From NCBI RefSeq assembly GCF_049739465.1, contig NZ_JBMHHY010000014.1, forward strand, positions 124,001 through 188,000: a DNA stretch of 64,000 nucleotides. The letters run 5' to 3'. A program made the position numbers and the translations under genes. The stretch comes from Embleya sp049739465. GTDB taxonomy: Bacteria; Actinomycetota; Actinomycetes; Streptomycetales; Streptomycetaceae. The notes beneath the pieces were generated by a model. That model had not been told where the DNA came from, did not search any database, and saw only the letters and a program-made list of their open reading frames with translations. Positions within the stretch are counted from its first letter, which is position 1. Each line of letters begins with the position of its first letter. Positions 8,244 through 17,500 of this stretch are shown here, in pieces.

Positions 8244-8277
8244 TGCACAATTCTCTGTGCACAGATTATTGTGCACA
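8244..8277. promoter_or_regulatory. Candidate ArsR-type operator (repeated TGTGCACA)
   Basis: Two copies of the palindrome TGTGCACA (8256-8263 and 8270-8277) are spaced 14 bp apart, and TGCACA at 8244-8249 forms a further inverted pair with TGTGCA at 8256-8261. The second copy overlaps the -10 hexamer of the downstream gene, so a bound protein would block its promoter. Autoregulation by the encoded winged-helix protein is the natural inference. Confidence 0.65.
8267..8272 (+). promoter_or_regulatory. Leaderless -10 (TATTGT) of the ArsR-MacB-type operon
   Basis: TATTGT is six bases before the ATG at 8279, with no Shine-Dalgarno, and is overlapped by the TGTGCACA operator candidate. Confidence 0.55.
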
Positions 8278-8278
8278 C

Positions 8279-8926
8279 ATGGCCACCTCGCCGGAACGTC
8301 GTGACGTCAGCGAACTCGAAGCGCTGAAGGCGCTCGCGCACCCCCGGAGACAGCGGATCCTGCGGCAACTGGAGACGGGCGGGCCGGCGACCTCCGCGTC
8401 ACTGGCCCGCGCGCTCGACCTGAACACCGGCGCGACCAGCTACCACCTGCGGGAGCTGGCCAGGCACGGGTTCGTCGAGGACTTCGCCGACCCCGACGCG
8501 CACGGACGCGAGCGGTGGTGGCGCGCCGTGCGGCGGGATCTGCGGTTCCCGCCGCGCAGCGAGCAGAGCGCGGAGGTCCGGCCGGTGGTCGACGAGCTGA
8601 ACCGACTGGCCTTCGCGGCCGACCTGTCGGAATACCTGCACTCGCAGGACGCGACCGCGGCCGGCGAGGCGGGGGAGGCCGTCGACATGCCGTACTCGCG
8701 CGGCAGCATCCAGGTCACCCGGGCCGAACTGGGCGAGTTCTTCGAGGAATACATCGCCCTGATGAACCGGTACAAGCGCACCGGGCCGTTGCCGGCCGAG
8801 GTGCTGCCGGTGGAGACCCGCTTCTTCGCATACCAAACACCGACCCCCGCCGAGCCCGGTGAGCCCGGGACGGGCGGTCGGGATATTCAGCACATCGATA
8901 GTGAAAAGGGCGGCACCGCACCATGA
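8279..8926 (+). CDS. ArsR-like winged-helix transcriptional regulator
   Basis: This 215-residue regulator has an ArsR-type winged helix near the N-terminus (LEALKALAHPRRQRILRQL, then NTGATSYHLRELARHGFVED) and a longer effector region with a repeated aromatic/acidic pattern (GEFFEEYIALMNRYKRT). ArsR-family proteins are repressors released by metals or small molecules; no metal-binding cysteine cluster is visible. ATG 8279 is preferred over the ATG 12 codons upstream because a -10 and operator lie in between. Its stop overlaps the start of the ABC ATPase gene (ATGA), so it is the first gene of the exporter operon. Confidence 0.85.
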   Translation: MATSPERRDVSELEALKALAHPRRQRILRQLETGGPATSASLARALDLNTGATSYHLRELARHGFVEDFADPDAHGRERWWRAVRRDLRFPPRSEQSAEVRPVVDELNRLAFAADLSEYLHSQDATAAGEAGEAVDMPYSRGSIQVTRAELGEFFEEYIALMNRYKRTGPLPAEVLPVETRFFAYQTPTPAEPGEPGTGGRDIQHIDSEKGGTAP

Positions 8927-9672
8927 GTTCGCAAGACCGGATACCCGACGCCGTGACCCTGACCGGCGTCGGCCGCGTCCACGGCAAGGGCACCGCCGCC
9001 GTCACCGCCCTGCACGAGATCACCGTCGGCATCCGGCGGGGCGGCTTCATCGCCGTGATGGGACCCTCCGGCTCCGGGAAGAGCACGTTTCTCCAGTGCG
9101 CGGCCGGCCTGGACCGGCCGACCAGCGGGAGCGTACGACTGGGCGAGACGGAGTTGGCCGGGCTGTCCGAGAGCGCACTGACCGAACTGCGGCGCGAGCG
9201 GATCGGGTTCGTGTTCCAGGCATTCAACCTGATGCCCTCGCTGACCGTCCTGGAGAACATCACGCTGCCGCTGCGCCTGGCCGGCCGCAAGGCGGACCGG
9301 TCCTGGTCGGCGGAGATCGTCCGGCGGGTCGGCCTGACCGGACGGACCGGGCACCGCCCGGCCGAACTCTCCGGCGGCCAGCAGCAGCGCGTCGCGATCG
9401 CCCGCGCGCTGGTCACCCGACCCGAAGTGGTCTTCGCCGACGAACCCACCGGCGCCCTTGACTCGGTCACCGCCAAGGAGGTGCTGGTCCTGCTGCGCGA
9501 CACGGTGGACTCGATGGGCCAGACCGTGGTGATGGTCACCCACGACCCGGTCGCCGCGTCCTACGCCGACCGGGTGCTCTTCCTGGCCGACGGCCGGATC
9601 ACCGACACGATGGCCGGCGCGAGCGCGGACCGGATCGCGGACCGGATGACCCACCTGGGTGCGTGGGCCTGA
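8923..9672 (+). CDS. ABC transporter ATP-binding protein (MacB/LolD type)
   Basis: This 249-residue ATPase has Walker A GPSGSGKST (about residues 47-55), Q-loop VFQAFNLMP, signature LSGGQQQRVAIARAL, Walker B VVFADEPTGALD and the H-loop in VMVTHDPVAASYA. The VFADEPTGALD Walker B is characteristic of the MacB/LolCDE mechanotransmission family that works with FtsX-like permeases. It overlaps the regulator by ATGA and the permease by TGATG, so all three are co-translated. The likely role is antimicrobial peptide resistance or export; the substrate is unknown. Confidence 0.93.
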   Translation: MSSQDRIPDAVTLTGVGRVHGKGTAAVTALHEITVGIRRGGFIAVMGPSGSGKSTFLQCAAGLDRPTSGSVRLGETELAGLSESALTELRRERIGFVFQAFNLMPSLTVLENITLPLRLAGRKADRSWSAEIVRRVGLTGRTGHRPAELSGGQQQRVAIARALVTRPEVVFADEPTGALDSVTAKEVLVLLRDTVDSMGQTVVMVTHDPVAASYADRVLFLADGRITDTMAGASADRIADRMTHLGAWA

Positions 9673-12212
9673 TGCTCTTCCTCGCCCTGCGCACGCTGCG
9701 CGCCCGCAAAGGCGGCTTCGTCGGCGCGTTCGTCGCGCTGCTCTGCGCCGCCGCACTGGTCACCGCGTGCGGCGCGCTCCTGGAGACCGGACTTCGCGGC
9801 GACATCAGGACCGAACGCTACGCCGGTACCGACACCGTGGTCACCGCCGACCAGAACCTGCACTGGACCAAGGAGAAGAAGGGCAAGACCAAGACCAAAT
9901 CCAAGCCGCTGACCGAGCGGGCCTGGTTGGACACGGCCGCGGTCGATCGACTGCGCGCGGTGCCGGGTGTGCGCGCGGTGGTGCCCGAACTGACCTTCCC
10001 CGCGCACGTGCTCACGGCCGGCGGCCGGGCCCTGGACACCGCGGACAACGCGTGGGGGCACGCGTGGGAGTCGGCCGGCCTGACCCCCTTCGGGCTGCGC
10101 ACCGGGCGGGCGCCGACGGCGGCCGACGAGATCGTGGTGGACGCGGACCTGGCCCGGCGAGCCGGAGTCGGAGTGGGCGGCACGGTCACCGTGCAGGCCG
10201 GCCGCGCCCCGGGGCCGTATCGGGTGGTGGGCATCGCGGCGCCGCCCGGTCGGGACGGACTGGCCCGGCAGGCCACGGTGTTCTTCGCCGACGACGAGGC
10301 ACGGCGGCTGGCCGGGCATCCCGGGCAGGTGGCCGCGGCCGGCCTGGTGATGGCGCCCGGCGCGGATCCGGACGCGGTGCGGACGGCGGCGCGGGCGGTG
10401 CTCGCCGGTACGGGTGCCCAGGTGCGCACCGGCGCGGATCGTGGCTCGGCCGAGTTCCCGGCCGCGGCCAAGGCCCGTACGACGCTGGTCAGTCTGGGCG
10501 GCGCGCTCGGCGGTACGTCGTTGCTGGTGGCGATCCTGGTGGTGGTCGGTACGTTCGCGCTGTCGATACAGCAGCGTCGGCGCGAGATCGCCCTGCTCCG
10601 GGCGATCGGCGCGACGCCCCGGCAGATTCGGCGGATGGTCGGGCGCGAGGCGCTGGTCGTCGGGCTGCTCGCGGGAGCGCTCGGGGCGGGCGCCGGCCTT
10701 GGGCTCGCGCGGTGGCTGTATGGGCGGTTCGTGGCGTTCGGGGCGTTGCCGGACACGTTGGAACTGCGGCTGAGTGCGATTCCGCCGCTCGGCGCGGTGT
10801 TGTTGACGCTGCTCGCCGCGTGGACGGCGGCTCGGGTGTCGGTCCGGCGAGCCGCGCGGGTGCGGCCGACCGAGGCGCTGGCGGACGCGGCGATCGAGCG
10901 GCCGGGGTTGGGGGCCTGGCGCCTGGTCGGTGGGGTGGTGGCGGCGCTCGGCTTCGGGGCGTTGTTGGTGCTGCTGAGTTCGCTGGACACCGAGCCCACG
11001 GCGACGCCGGTCACGTTTTTGACGGTGATTCTGGCGGCGGTGGCGATCGCGCTGCTCGGTCCGGTGTTGGCTCGGGCGCTGTCGGCCGTGCTGGGGCCGG
11101 TGGTCGCGCGCTGGTCGCCGGTGAGCGGGTTCCTGGCGGCGCGCAATATGCGGGCTGCCGCAGGGCGGGTGGCGGCGGTGGTCGTGCCGCTGAGTCTGGC
11201 GGTGGCGATGGCTTCGACCATCCTGTTCACCCGGACGACGACGGACCATGCGGCCGAACAGCAGGCCGGGGCGGGGACGTTGGCCTCGTTCACCTTGGCC
11301 GCAGGCCCCGGGGTGCCGGGTGCTGCGGCGGACGCGGTGCGGGCGGTGCCGGGGGTCGAGGTGGCCACCGAGGTGCTGCACACGATGGTGCGGGCGGGGC
11401 AGGACAAGTTCTCGGCACAGGGCGTCACGCCTCGGGGGTTGGCACGGACGCTGGATCTGCGGACGACGTCCGGCTCGCTCGGGGCGATGACCGACGGCAC
11501 GGTCGCGGTGAGCGAACTGGCGGCCCGGACCAAGGGAGTCGGGGTCGGGGACCGGCTGCGGATCACCATGGGGGACGGGGTCGTGCTCGCGTTGCCGGTG
11601 GTCGCGGTGTACGAACGTGGGCTGGGGTTCGGTGATCTGACGCTGCCTCATGCGGTGGTGGCGGCCCATGTGGATCGACCGGCGGCGGACGCGGTGCTGG
11701 TTGCGGGGGCGCCTTCGGTGTCGCGAAGTGCGGTGCAGCGGGCGGTGGGTTCGTTTCCCGGGGTGCGGGTGCTGGATGCGGGGGACGTGGGGCGGGCCCG
11801 GCGGGATCAGGCCGGTACGCGGGCGCAGGTCGACTATGTCGCGATGGGGCTGATCATTGCGTTCACCGGGATCGCGGTGGTGAACACGCTGGTGATGGCG
11901 ACCTCGGCGCGGCGGCGCGAGTTTGCGCTGCTGCGGTTGGTGGGGACGACTCGGCGGCAGGTGCTCCGGATGTTGCGGTGGGAGACCGGGATGGTGGTGC
12001 TGCTCGCGGGTGGGCTGGGCACGGCGGTCGCCTACGCGACATTGACCGCGTACAGCCTGGGGATGACCGATCGGGCCGTGCCGTACGCGCCGCCGTTGAC
12101 GTATGCCGCGGTGTTGGTCGCGGCGGCGGGGTTGGCGGTGGTGGCGACGGTGGTGCCGGGCTGCGCGGCTTTGCGGGGGAATTCGGCCGAGGTGATCTCG
12201 GTGCGAGATTGA
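9672..12212 (+). CDS. ABC transporter permease with two FtsX domains
   Basis: The 846-residue permease starts at an ATG that overlaps the ATPase stop (TGATG). It has an N-terminal helix (GGFVGAFVALLCAAALVTAC), a long extracytoplasmic MacB-like domain, a first FtsX domain (IQQRRREIALLRAIGATPRQ), a second helix block around residue 450-520, a second extracytoplasmic domain and a C-terminal FtsX domain (ATSARRREFALLRLVGTTRRQ minus its first residue). This is the typical single-chain arrangement of actinobacterial resistance-type permeases. It ends 13 bases before the first short-repeat array. A GTG nine bases earlier is an alternative start. Confidence 0.9.
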   Translation: MLFLALRTLRARKGGFVGAFVALLCAAALVTACGALLETGLRGDIRTERYAGTDTVVTADQNLHWTKEKKGKTKTKSKPLTERAWLDTAAVDRLRAVPGVRAVVPELTFPAHVLTAGGRALDTADNAWGHAWESAGLTPFGLRTGRAPTAADEIVVDADLARRAGVGVGGTVTVQAGRAPGPYRVVGIAAPPGRDGLARQATVFFADDEARRLAGHPGQVAAAGLVMAPGADPDAVRTAARAVLAGTGAQVRTGADRGSAEFPAAAKARTTLVSLGGALGGTSLLVAILVVVGTFALSIQQRRREIALLRAIGATPRQIRRMVGREALVVGLLAGALGAGAGLGLARWLYGRFVAFGALPDTLELRLSAIPPLGAVLLTLLAAWTAARVSVRRAARVRPTEALADAAIERPGLGAWRLVGGVVAALGFGALLVLLSSLDTEPTATPVTFLTVILAAVAIALLGPVLARALSAVLGPVVARWSPVSGFLAARNMRAAAGRVAAVVVPLSLAVAMASTILFTRTTTDHAAEQQAGAGTLASFTLAAGPGVPGAAADAVRAVPGVEVATEVLHTMVRAGQDKFSAQGVTPRGLARTLDLRTTSGSLGAMTDGTVAVSELAARTKGVGVGDRLRITMGDGVVLALPVVAVYERGLGFGDLTLPHAVVAAHVDRPAADAVLVAGAPSVSRSAVQRAVGSFPGVRVLDAGDVGRARRDQAGTRAQVDYVAMGLIIAFTGIAVVNTLVMATSARRREFALLRLVGTTRRQVLRMLRWETGMVVLLAGGLGTAVAYATLTAYSLGMTDRAVPYAPPLTYAAVLVAAAGLAVVATVVPGCAALRGNSAEVISVRD

Positions 12213-12224
12213 TGGGCCGCCTTC

Positions 12225-12566
12225 GCCTCATGCGCCGGCGGGGCTAGTTGGCCTCAGGCGCCGGCCGGGCTGTTCGCCTCAAGCGCCGGCGGGGCTGATT
12301 GGCCTCAAGCGCCGGCCGGGCTGATTGGCCTCAAACGCCGGCCGGGCTGTTTGCCTCAAGCGCCGGCTGGGCTACTTGGCCTCAAGCGCCGGCCGGGCTG
12401 GTCGCCTCAAACGCCGGCGGGGCTGAGTGGCCTCAAGCGCCGGCTGGGCTGTTTGCCTCATGCGCCGGCGGGGCTAGTTGGCCTCAAACGCCGGCCGGGC
12501 TGGATGGTTTCGGCCGGCGGTGGGTGTTGGTTGGGTTGGGTTGGCCTCAAGCGCCGGCCGGGTCGA
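12225..12566 (+). repeat. Array 1 of a 22-bp repeat (12 copies, 25-26 bp period)
   Basis: The unit GCCTCAAGCGCCGGCCGGGCTG occurs at 12225, 12251, 12276, 12302, 12328, 12353, 12379, 12404, 12430, 12455, 12481 and 12544, with small changes (CATGC/CAAAC/CAGGC, CCGGCGG/CCGGCTG). Spacing alternates 25 and 26 bp until the last copy. The spacers are only 3-4 bp. The reverse complement closely resembles the short intergenic repeat AGCCCGTCCGGCGTTTGAGG that I recall as widespread in Streptomyces. All three forward frames stay open across it, giving Trp-Pro-Gln-Ala-Pro-Ala-Gly-Leu-type peptide repeats, but there is no start signal, so no gene is called. Confidence 0.92.
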
Positions 12567-12650
12567 TTGGCTCGGCCGGCGCTTGGGTGGTGGGTTGTGT
12601 TGGGGGGCCTTGGGAGTCGAACTGCCTTGGGGGAGCCTTGTGTTGGGGCT
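12567..12650. other. G-rich spacer downstream of repeat array 1
   Basis: No gene is seen. The stretch is G/T-rich on the plus strand. A related G/T tract just before the last repeat copy, at 12519-12543, has runs of GG and GGG separated by TT and could form a G-quadruplex. The convergent quinone-reductase gene ends at 12651. Confidence 0.4.
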
Positions 12651-13274
12651 TCAGGTCGGGGTTGGGAGTTGGGGCTTGGTGAGGGCTGCTATTGCTTCCT
12701 CTGTTGCGGTCAGCAATGGGCCGTCGTGGGCGCCGGTGGCTACCGTGTCGTAGAGGAGGTGGACCGTTGCGTCCTGGATGCCGCTGAAGTTCGAGATGCC
12801 GACGCGGAGGCGGCGGTCCAGGAGGTCGTCCCAGCCGCCGCTGGTGAAGTGGTCCTCGGAGTAGCCGGCCAGGCCCAGCCACAGCATGCGTTTGCCGGCC
12901 AGGCGGGCGTGGCTGCGGCCGTAGGCGAAGCCGTAGTTCCAGATCCGGTCCACCCAGCCCTGGAGGAGTGCGGGGAGGCCGAACCACCACACGGGGAAGA
13001 CCACGACGATCGTGTCCGCGGCCTCGATCCGGGCCATGTGCGCGCGGGCCTCCGGGCTGTACGTCTTGTCCCGGTCCGCCCAGTCCGGCTCGTCCTCGAC
13101 GGTCATCCTCGGGTCGAAGCCCTCGGCGTGCAGGTCGAGGACGTCCACGGTATGGCCGGCGGCCAGCAGGCGGGTGTGCGCGCGGGCGGCCATTCGCGCG
13201 GTGAGCGAGTCGGCGCGCGGGTGGGCGACGACGAGCAGGGCGTGTGGTGCGGCGGTGGTGGTGGTCATGGTCAT
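12651..13274 (-). CDS. NAD(P)H-dependent flavin oxidoreductase (flavodoxin-fold quinone reductase)
   Basis: The 207-residue protein fits the flavodoxin-like NQO/MdaB family: phosphate-binding loop HALLVVAHPRADSLTARM, then TIVVVFPVWWFGLPALLQGW and a WDDLLDRRLRVGI region. Members reduce quinones by two electrons using NAD(P)H and bound FAD, in the cytosol. It lies 40 bases downstream of an MDR-family oxidoreductase on the same strand, so the two probably form a redox operon, and this operon is divergent from the SARP regulator. The substrate is unknown. Confidence 0.88.
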   Translation of the reverse strand: MTMTTTTAAPHALLVVAHPRADSLTARMAARAHTRLLAAGHTVDVLDLHAEGFDPRMTVEDEPDWADRDKTYSPEARAHMARIEAADTIVVVFPVWWFGLPALLQGWVDRIWNYGFAYGRSHARLAGKRMLWLGLAGYSEDHFTSGGWDDLLDRRLRVGISNFSGIQDATVHLLYDTVATGAHDGPLLTATEEAIAALTKPQLPTPT

Positions 13275-13314
13275 GGCGTGGTCTTCCTCGGTGCTGGGAC
13301 GACGGGTGAGGGGC

Positions 13315-14373
13315 TCAGTCGGCCAGGCGGACGAGCATCTTGCCGGTGTTGGCGCCGCTCAGGACGCCGAGGAACGCCGCCGGAGCCTGGTCGAGGCCCT
13401 CGAACACGGTCTCCTGGGTGCGCAGCGAACCGTCGCCGAGCCAGCCGATCGCGCGCCCGATGTACTCCGGGAACAGCGCCAGATGGTCGGTGACCAACAT
13501 GCCGCGCAGGTTCAGCCGGCGGGTGTACGCCTGGAAGAGGTTGCTCGGCCCGGGCACCGGCTCGGTCGCGTTGTAGCCGCTGATCGCACCGATCAGCGCG
13601 AACCGGGCGCCGACCTTGGCATGCGCGATGGCCGCCTCCAGGTGGTCGCCGCCGACGTGGTCGAGGTAGACGTCGATGCCCTCGGGCGCGGCCTGGGCGA
13701 GTTGCTCGCCGATCGCGCCGGCCCGGTAGTCGAGGGCGACGTCGTACCCGAACTCGCTGTGCAAAAGCTCGGCCTTGGCCGGACCGCCGGCGGAGCCGAT
13801 CACCCGGCCCGCGCCCAGCTTGCGGGCGATCTGGCCGGCCACGCTGCCGACCGCGCCCGCCGCGCCGGAGACGAAGACCGTGTCGCCCTCGCGGACCGGG
13901 GCGGTGTCGGTGAGCGCCGCGTACGCGGTCAGGCCGGTGGTGCCGAGTACGCCGAGGTAGGTCTGCGCGGGTACGCCCGAGACGTCCAGGGGGATCGCGG
14001 TGGCCGCGTCGACGACCGCGTACTCGCGCCAACCCGCGAAGTGCGACACCGTCGCGCCGACCGGGATCGTGTCGGCGCGGGAGGCGATCACCTCGCCGAC
14101 CGCGCTGCCGTCGAGTACCGCGCCGAGTTCGAACGGCGGCATGTACGACTCGACGTCGTCCATCCGACCGCGCATGTAGGGGTCGACCGACATCCACGTG
14201 TTGCGGACCAGGATCTGGCCCTCGGCGAGCGCCGGGATCTCGGCGGTGACCAACGCGAAGTCGGCGGCGGTGGGCGTGCCGACCGGACGGGCGGCCAGGC
14301 GGATCTCACGGCCGGTGGTGACGAGGGTGTCGGGGGTGGTGGGGGTGGTGGGGGTGGTGGGGTTTGCGGACAT
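13315..14373 (-). CDS. NADP-dependent medium-chain oxidoreductase (quinone reductase / PTGR type)
   Basis: This 352-residue zinc-free MDR enzyme has a GroES-like N-terminus (NTWMSVDPYMRGRM), the nucleotide-binding segment VFVSGAAGAVGSVAGQIARK, LDHVGGDHLEAAI and a C-terminal ANTGKMLVRL. This pattern matches the NADPH-dependent alkenal/leukotriene B4 reductase-like group, which reduces activated double bonds. The N-terminus has a repeated Pro-Thr-Thr run encoded by a 9-bp tandem repeat that differs from the rest of the gene. The ATG 14373 is preceded by AGGAGC on the minus strand. It is the first gene of the pair with the flavin reductase and is divergent from the SARP regulator, a plausible controller. 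Confidence 0.9.
   Translation of the reverse strand: MSANPTTPTTPTTPDTLVTTGREIRLAARPVGTPTAADFALVTAEIPALAEGQILVRNTWMSVDPYMRGRMDDVESYMPPFELGAVLDGSAVGEVIASRADTIPVGATVSHFAGWREYAVVDAATAIPLDVSGVPAQTYLGVLGTTGLTAYAALTDTAPVREGDTVFVSGAAGAVGSVAGQIARKLGAGRVIGSAGGPAKAELLHSEFGYDVALDYRAGAIGEQLAQAAPEGIDVYLDHVGGDHLEAAIAHAKVGARFALIGAISGYNATEPVPGPSNLFQAYTRRLNLRGMLVTDHLALFPEYIGRAIGWLGDGSLRTQETVFEGLDQAPAAFLGVLSGANTGKMLVRLAD
14332..14362 (+). repeat. 9-bp tandem repeat (GGGGGTGGT) with four G-runs inside the oxidoreductase start
   Basis: GGGGGTGGT repeats at 14332, 14341 and 14350, followed by GGGG at 14359-14362. It encodes the Pro-Thr-Thr repeats at residues 5-13 of the minus-strand oxidoreductase. Four runs of at least four G, spaced by short loops, fit a G-quadruplex motif on the template strand. 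Confidence 0.75.
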
Positions 14374-14512
14374 GGTGCTTGCTCCTGAGTTGTGGGGTTT
14401 GGCTCGGCGGGCCGAACTCGATGACTCGACTGTGCCGCCGGCCGCGCACGGAATCCTGGGGGTTCGCGCACGGGCGCCGGCGGGCGACCCGCAGGGCCCG
14501 GCTGACCTGGGA

Positions 14513-14518
14513 TAACGT
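14513..14518 (+). promoter_or_regulatory. Leaderless -10 (TAACGT) of the SARP regulator
   Basis: TAACGT lies exactly six bases before the ATG at 14525 and there is no Shine-Dalgarno. Confidence 0.55.
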
Positions 14519-14524
14519 GGCCGC

Positions 14525-17500
14525 ATGCGCTTCGGGGTGATGGGTCCGCTGGCGGTGTGGACGGCGGATGGACAGCCGGTTCGGGTCCCGGAGTCGAAGG
14601 TGCGCGCGCTGCTTGCGGATCTGCTCGTACATCGGGGTCGGCCGGTCTCGGCGGACCGGCTGGTCGAGGACCTGTGGGGCGCGGACCCGCCGGGCAATCC
14701 CACCAACACGCTGCAGACCAAGGTCTCCCAGCTGCGCCGGGCACTGGCGGCGGCCGAGCCCGGGGGCCGTGAACTGGTCGCCCACTGCCCGCCCGGCTAC
14801 CAGCTGCGGGTGGCCGCCGACGCGGTGGACGCGGATCGGTTCGCCGAGCTGACCGCGCGGGCTCGGGCGAGCGCCGACGCGCGCACTCGGGCCGGGCTGC
14901 TCGCGGACGCGCTCGCGCTGTGGCGCGGACCGGCGTTCGCCGACTTCCGGGACGAGGAGTTCGCCCGCGCCGCGATCACCCGGCTGGACGAGCAGCGGCT
15001 CACCGCCGTGGAGGACTACGCCGAGGCGCGCCTGGAACTGGGCGAACACACGCTGCTGGCCGACGAGTTGGGCGAACAGGTCGCGCTGCATCCGGTGCGC
15101 GAGCGGTTGCGGGCCGCGCACCTGCGCGCGCTCTACCGGGCCGGGCGGCAGGAGGAGGCGCTGGCCGGATACGCCGAGCTGCGCGAGCGGTTGGCCGAGG
15201 AACTGGGCCTGGATCCCGGGCCGGAGCTGGCCGCACTGCAGCGGGCGATCCTGGCCCAGGACCCGAGCCTGGCCGCGGTCGCCGCGCCGGCCACGACGGC
15301 GGCGCGGGCGCGGAGCAATCTGCCCGCCGCGCTGACCGAGCTGGTCGGCCGCGAGGAGGCGGTGGCCGAGGTCGGCGCGCTGCTGCGAAGTGCGCGCCTG
15401 GTCACGTTGACCGGGCCGGGCGGGGTGGGCAAGACCCGACTCGCGCTGGAGTGCGCGGCGCGGGTGGCGGACGACGACGCGCTGCCCTTCCCGTTCCCGG
15501 ACGGAGTGTGGCTGGTCGAACTGGCCGCGCGGCGCGACCCGAGCGGGGACGACCTGGCGGACACGATCGCGGCGGCGTTGGGGATCCGGGACGAGGTCGC
15601 GGCCGCTGCCGGGCAGCGGGCGCCGGATCCGCGCACGCGGCTCGCGGACGCGCTGCGCGAGCGGCGGCTGCTGCTCGTCCTGGACAACTGCGAGCATGTG
15701 ATCGAGCCGGTCGCGGAGTTGGCGGATGGGCTGCTGCGCGCCGCGCCGGGACTGCGGATCCTGGCCACGAGTCAGGAGCCGTTGGCGGTGGGCGGCGAGT
15801 CGTTGTGCGTGGTCCGGCCGCTGGTGGTGCCGGCCGCCGGGGCGGATCCGGCGGAGCTGGCCGAGTCCACGGCGGTGCGGCTGTTCGTGGCGCGGGCGGC
15901 CGCGGCGGCGCCCGGGTTCGAGCTGGACGCACATACCGCGGCGGCGATCGCGGCGATCTGCCGGCGGCTGGACGGGATTCCGCTGGCGCTGGAGTTGGCC
16001 GCGACCCGGGTGCGCGGGCTGGGCGTACACGGTCTCGCGGCGCGGCTGGACGACCGATTCCGGGTGCTGGGCGTGGGTCGACGCGGGGCGCCGGCTCGGC
16101 AACAGACGTTGCGCGCGATGATCGATTGGAGCTGGGAACTGCTCGGTGCGCCGGAGCGGATCGTGCTGCGGCGGTTGGCGATCCAGGTCGACGGATGTGC
16201 TCCCGAGGCGGCCGAGGCGGTGTGTGCCGGGCCGGACCTGGCTCGCGCGGAGGTACTCGATCTGGTCGGGCGGTTGGTCGATCGTTCGTTGGTGGTCGCG
16301 GTCGAGGGGGCGGCGTTCGGGCCCAGGTATCGGCTGTTGGAGTCGGTCGCCGCGTACGGCCTGGAGCAGTTGCACGCGGCGGGGGAGTTCGAGGCGGTGC
16401 AGGGGCGCCACGATCGGTATCTCGCCGAGTTCGTGGCGCGGGCCGCGCCCCACTTGTACGGCCCCGACCAGCGCGAATGGCTGGCCCGGTTGGACGCCGA
16501 GCAGGTGAACCTGGCCCGGGCGTCGGCCGGCGCGGTGCGGCGCGGGGATGCCGAATCGGCGCTGCGGCTCGCGGTCGGGGCCGCGTGGTATCGGTATCTG
16601 CGTGGGCGCTACCGCGAGGCGTGGTCGGCGTTGGACGCGGCGCTGTCGGTTCCGGGTGGGCCGGACCCGGATGCGTCGGCCGCGGTGCGGGCGGCGGCGG
16701 GGGCCTGGCGGGCCGGATTCGCGCTGCTGATCGGGGACGCGCGGGATCCGTTGCGGCTGAGCCGGGAGGCGTTGGCGGCGTACGAGGGGGTCGTCGCGGA
16801 CGGGCGGGCTCGGGCCGAGTGGTTCCTGGGCTTGGCGCACCTGCATGTGGGGGACGCCGATACCGGCGGCGAGCTGATCGATCGGGCGCTGGCCGGGTTT
16901 CGGGCGGTCGGCGACGAGTGGGGGATCGCGGCGGCGCTGAGCAGCCGGGCCAAGCGGGAGATGTTCCGGGGCGATCTGGGCGCGGCCGGCGAGGCGGCGG
17001 CGGACAGCGCGGCGCGGTTCGCCGCGTTGGGCGAGCGGTGGGGGCGGGTGCAGGCGTCGGACATGCAGGCGTATCTGGCCGAGGTCTCCGGCGAGTACGA
17101 CCGGGCCGCCGCGCTGCATCGCGAAGGGCTGCGCGGGGCCGAGGAGTTGGGGTTGTGGACGGACGTGTCGTATCGGCTGTCCGGACTGGGGCGGATCGCG
17201 CTGCTGAGCGGTGACTTCGGTCGGGCCGCGGAGTTCCACGAGCGGGGGCGGCGGCTCGCGGTGGAGCAGTCGGACCGCTTCGCGGAGGAGTTCGCCGAGG
17301 TCGGGCTGGGGCTCGGGGCGCGGCGGGCGGGGGATCTGGAGGCGGCCTCGACGCATCTGCGCAATGCGCTGGAGTGGAATCGGCGGCTGCGCGACGACCA
17401 GGGTGTGCCGTTCTACGGGGTGACGCTGTTGCTGGCCGAATTGGGGTTCGTGGCCGAGCTGCGCGGGGACGCGGCCGGGGCGCGGGCGTTGCACGAGGAG

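Noticed and set aside
12519..12543. Telomere-like GGGTT tract
   Set aside because: Too short and irregular, and not at a replicon end; better explained as a G-rich spacer.
12225..12566. CRISPR-like array
   Set aside because: Repeat units are 22 bp with only 3-4 bp between them and no cas genes nearby; a CRISPR needs unique spacers of about 30 bp.
12299..12682. A 127-residue ORF across array 1 (Trp-Pro-Gln repeats)
   Set aside because: Open frames in three registers result from the repeat; there is no start signal and no conservation evidence.
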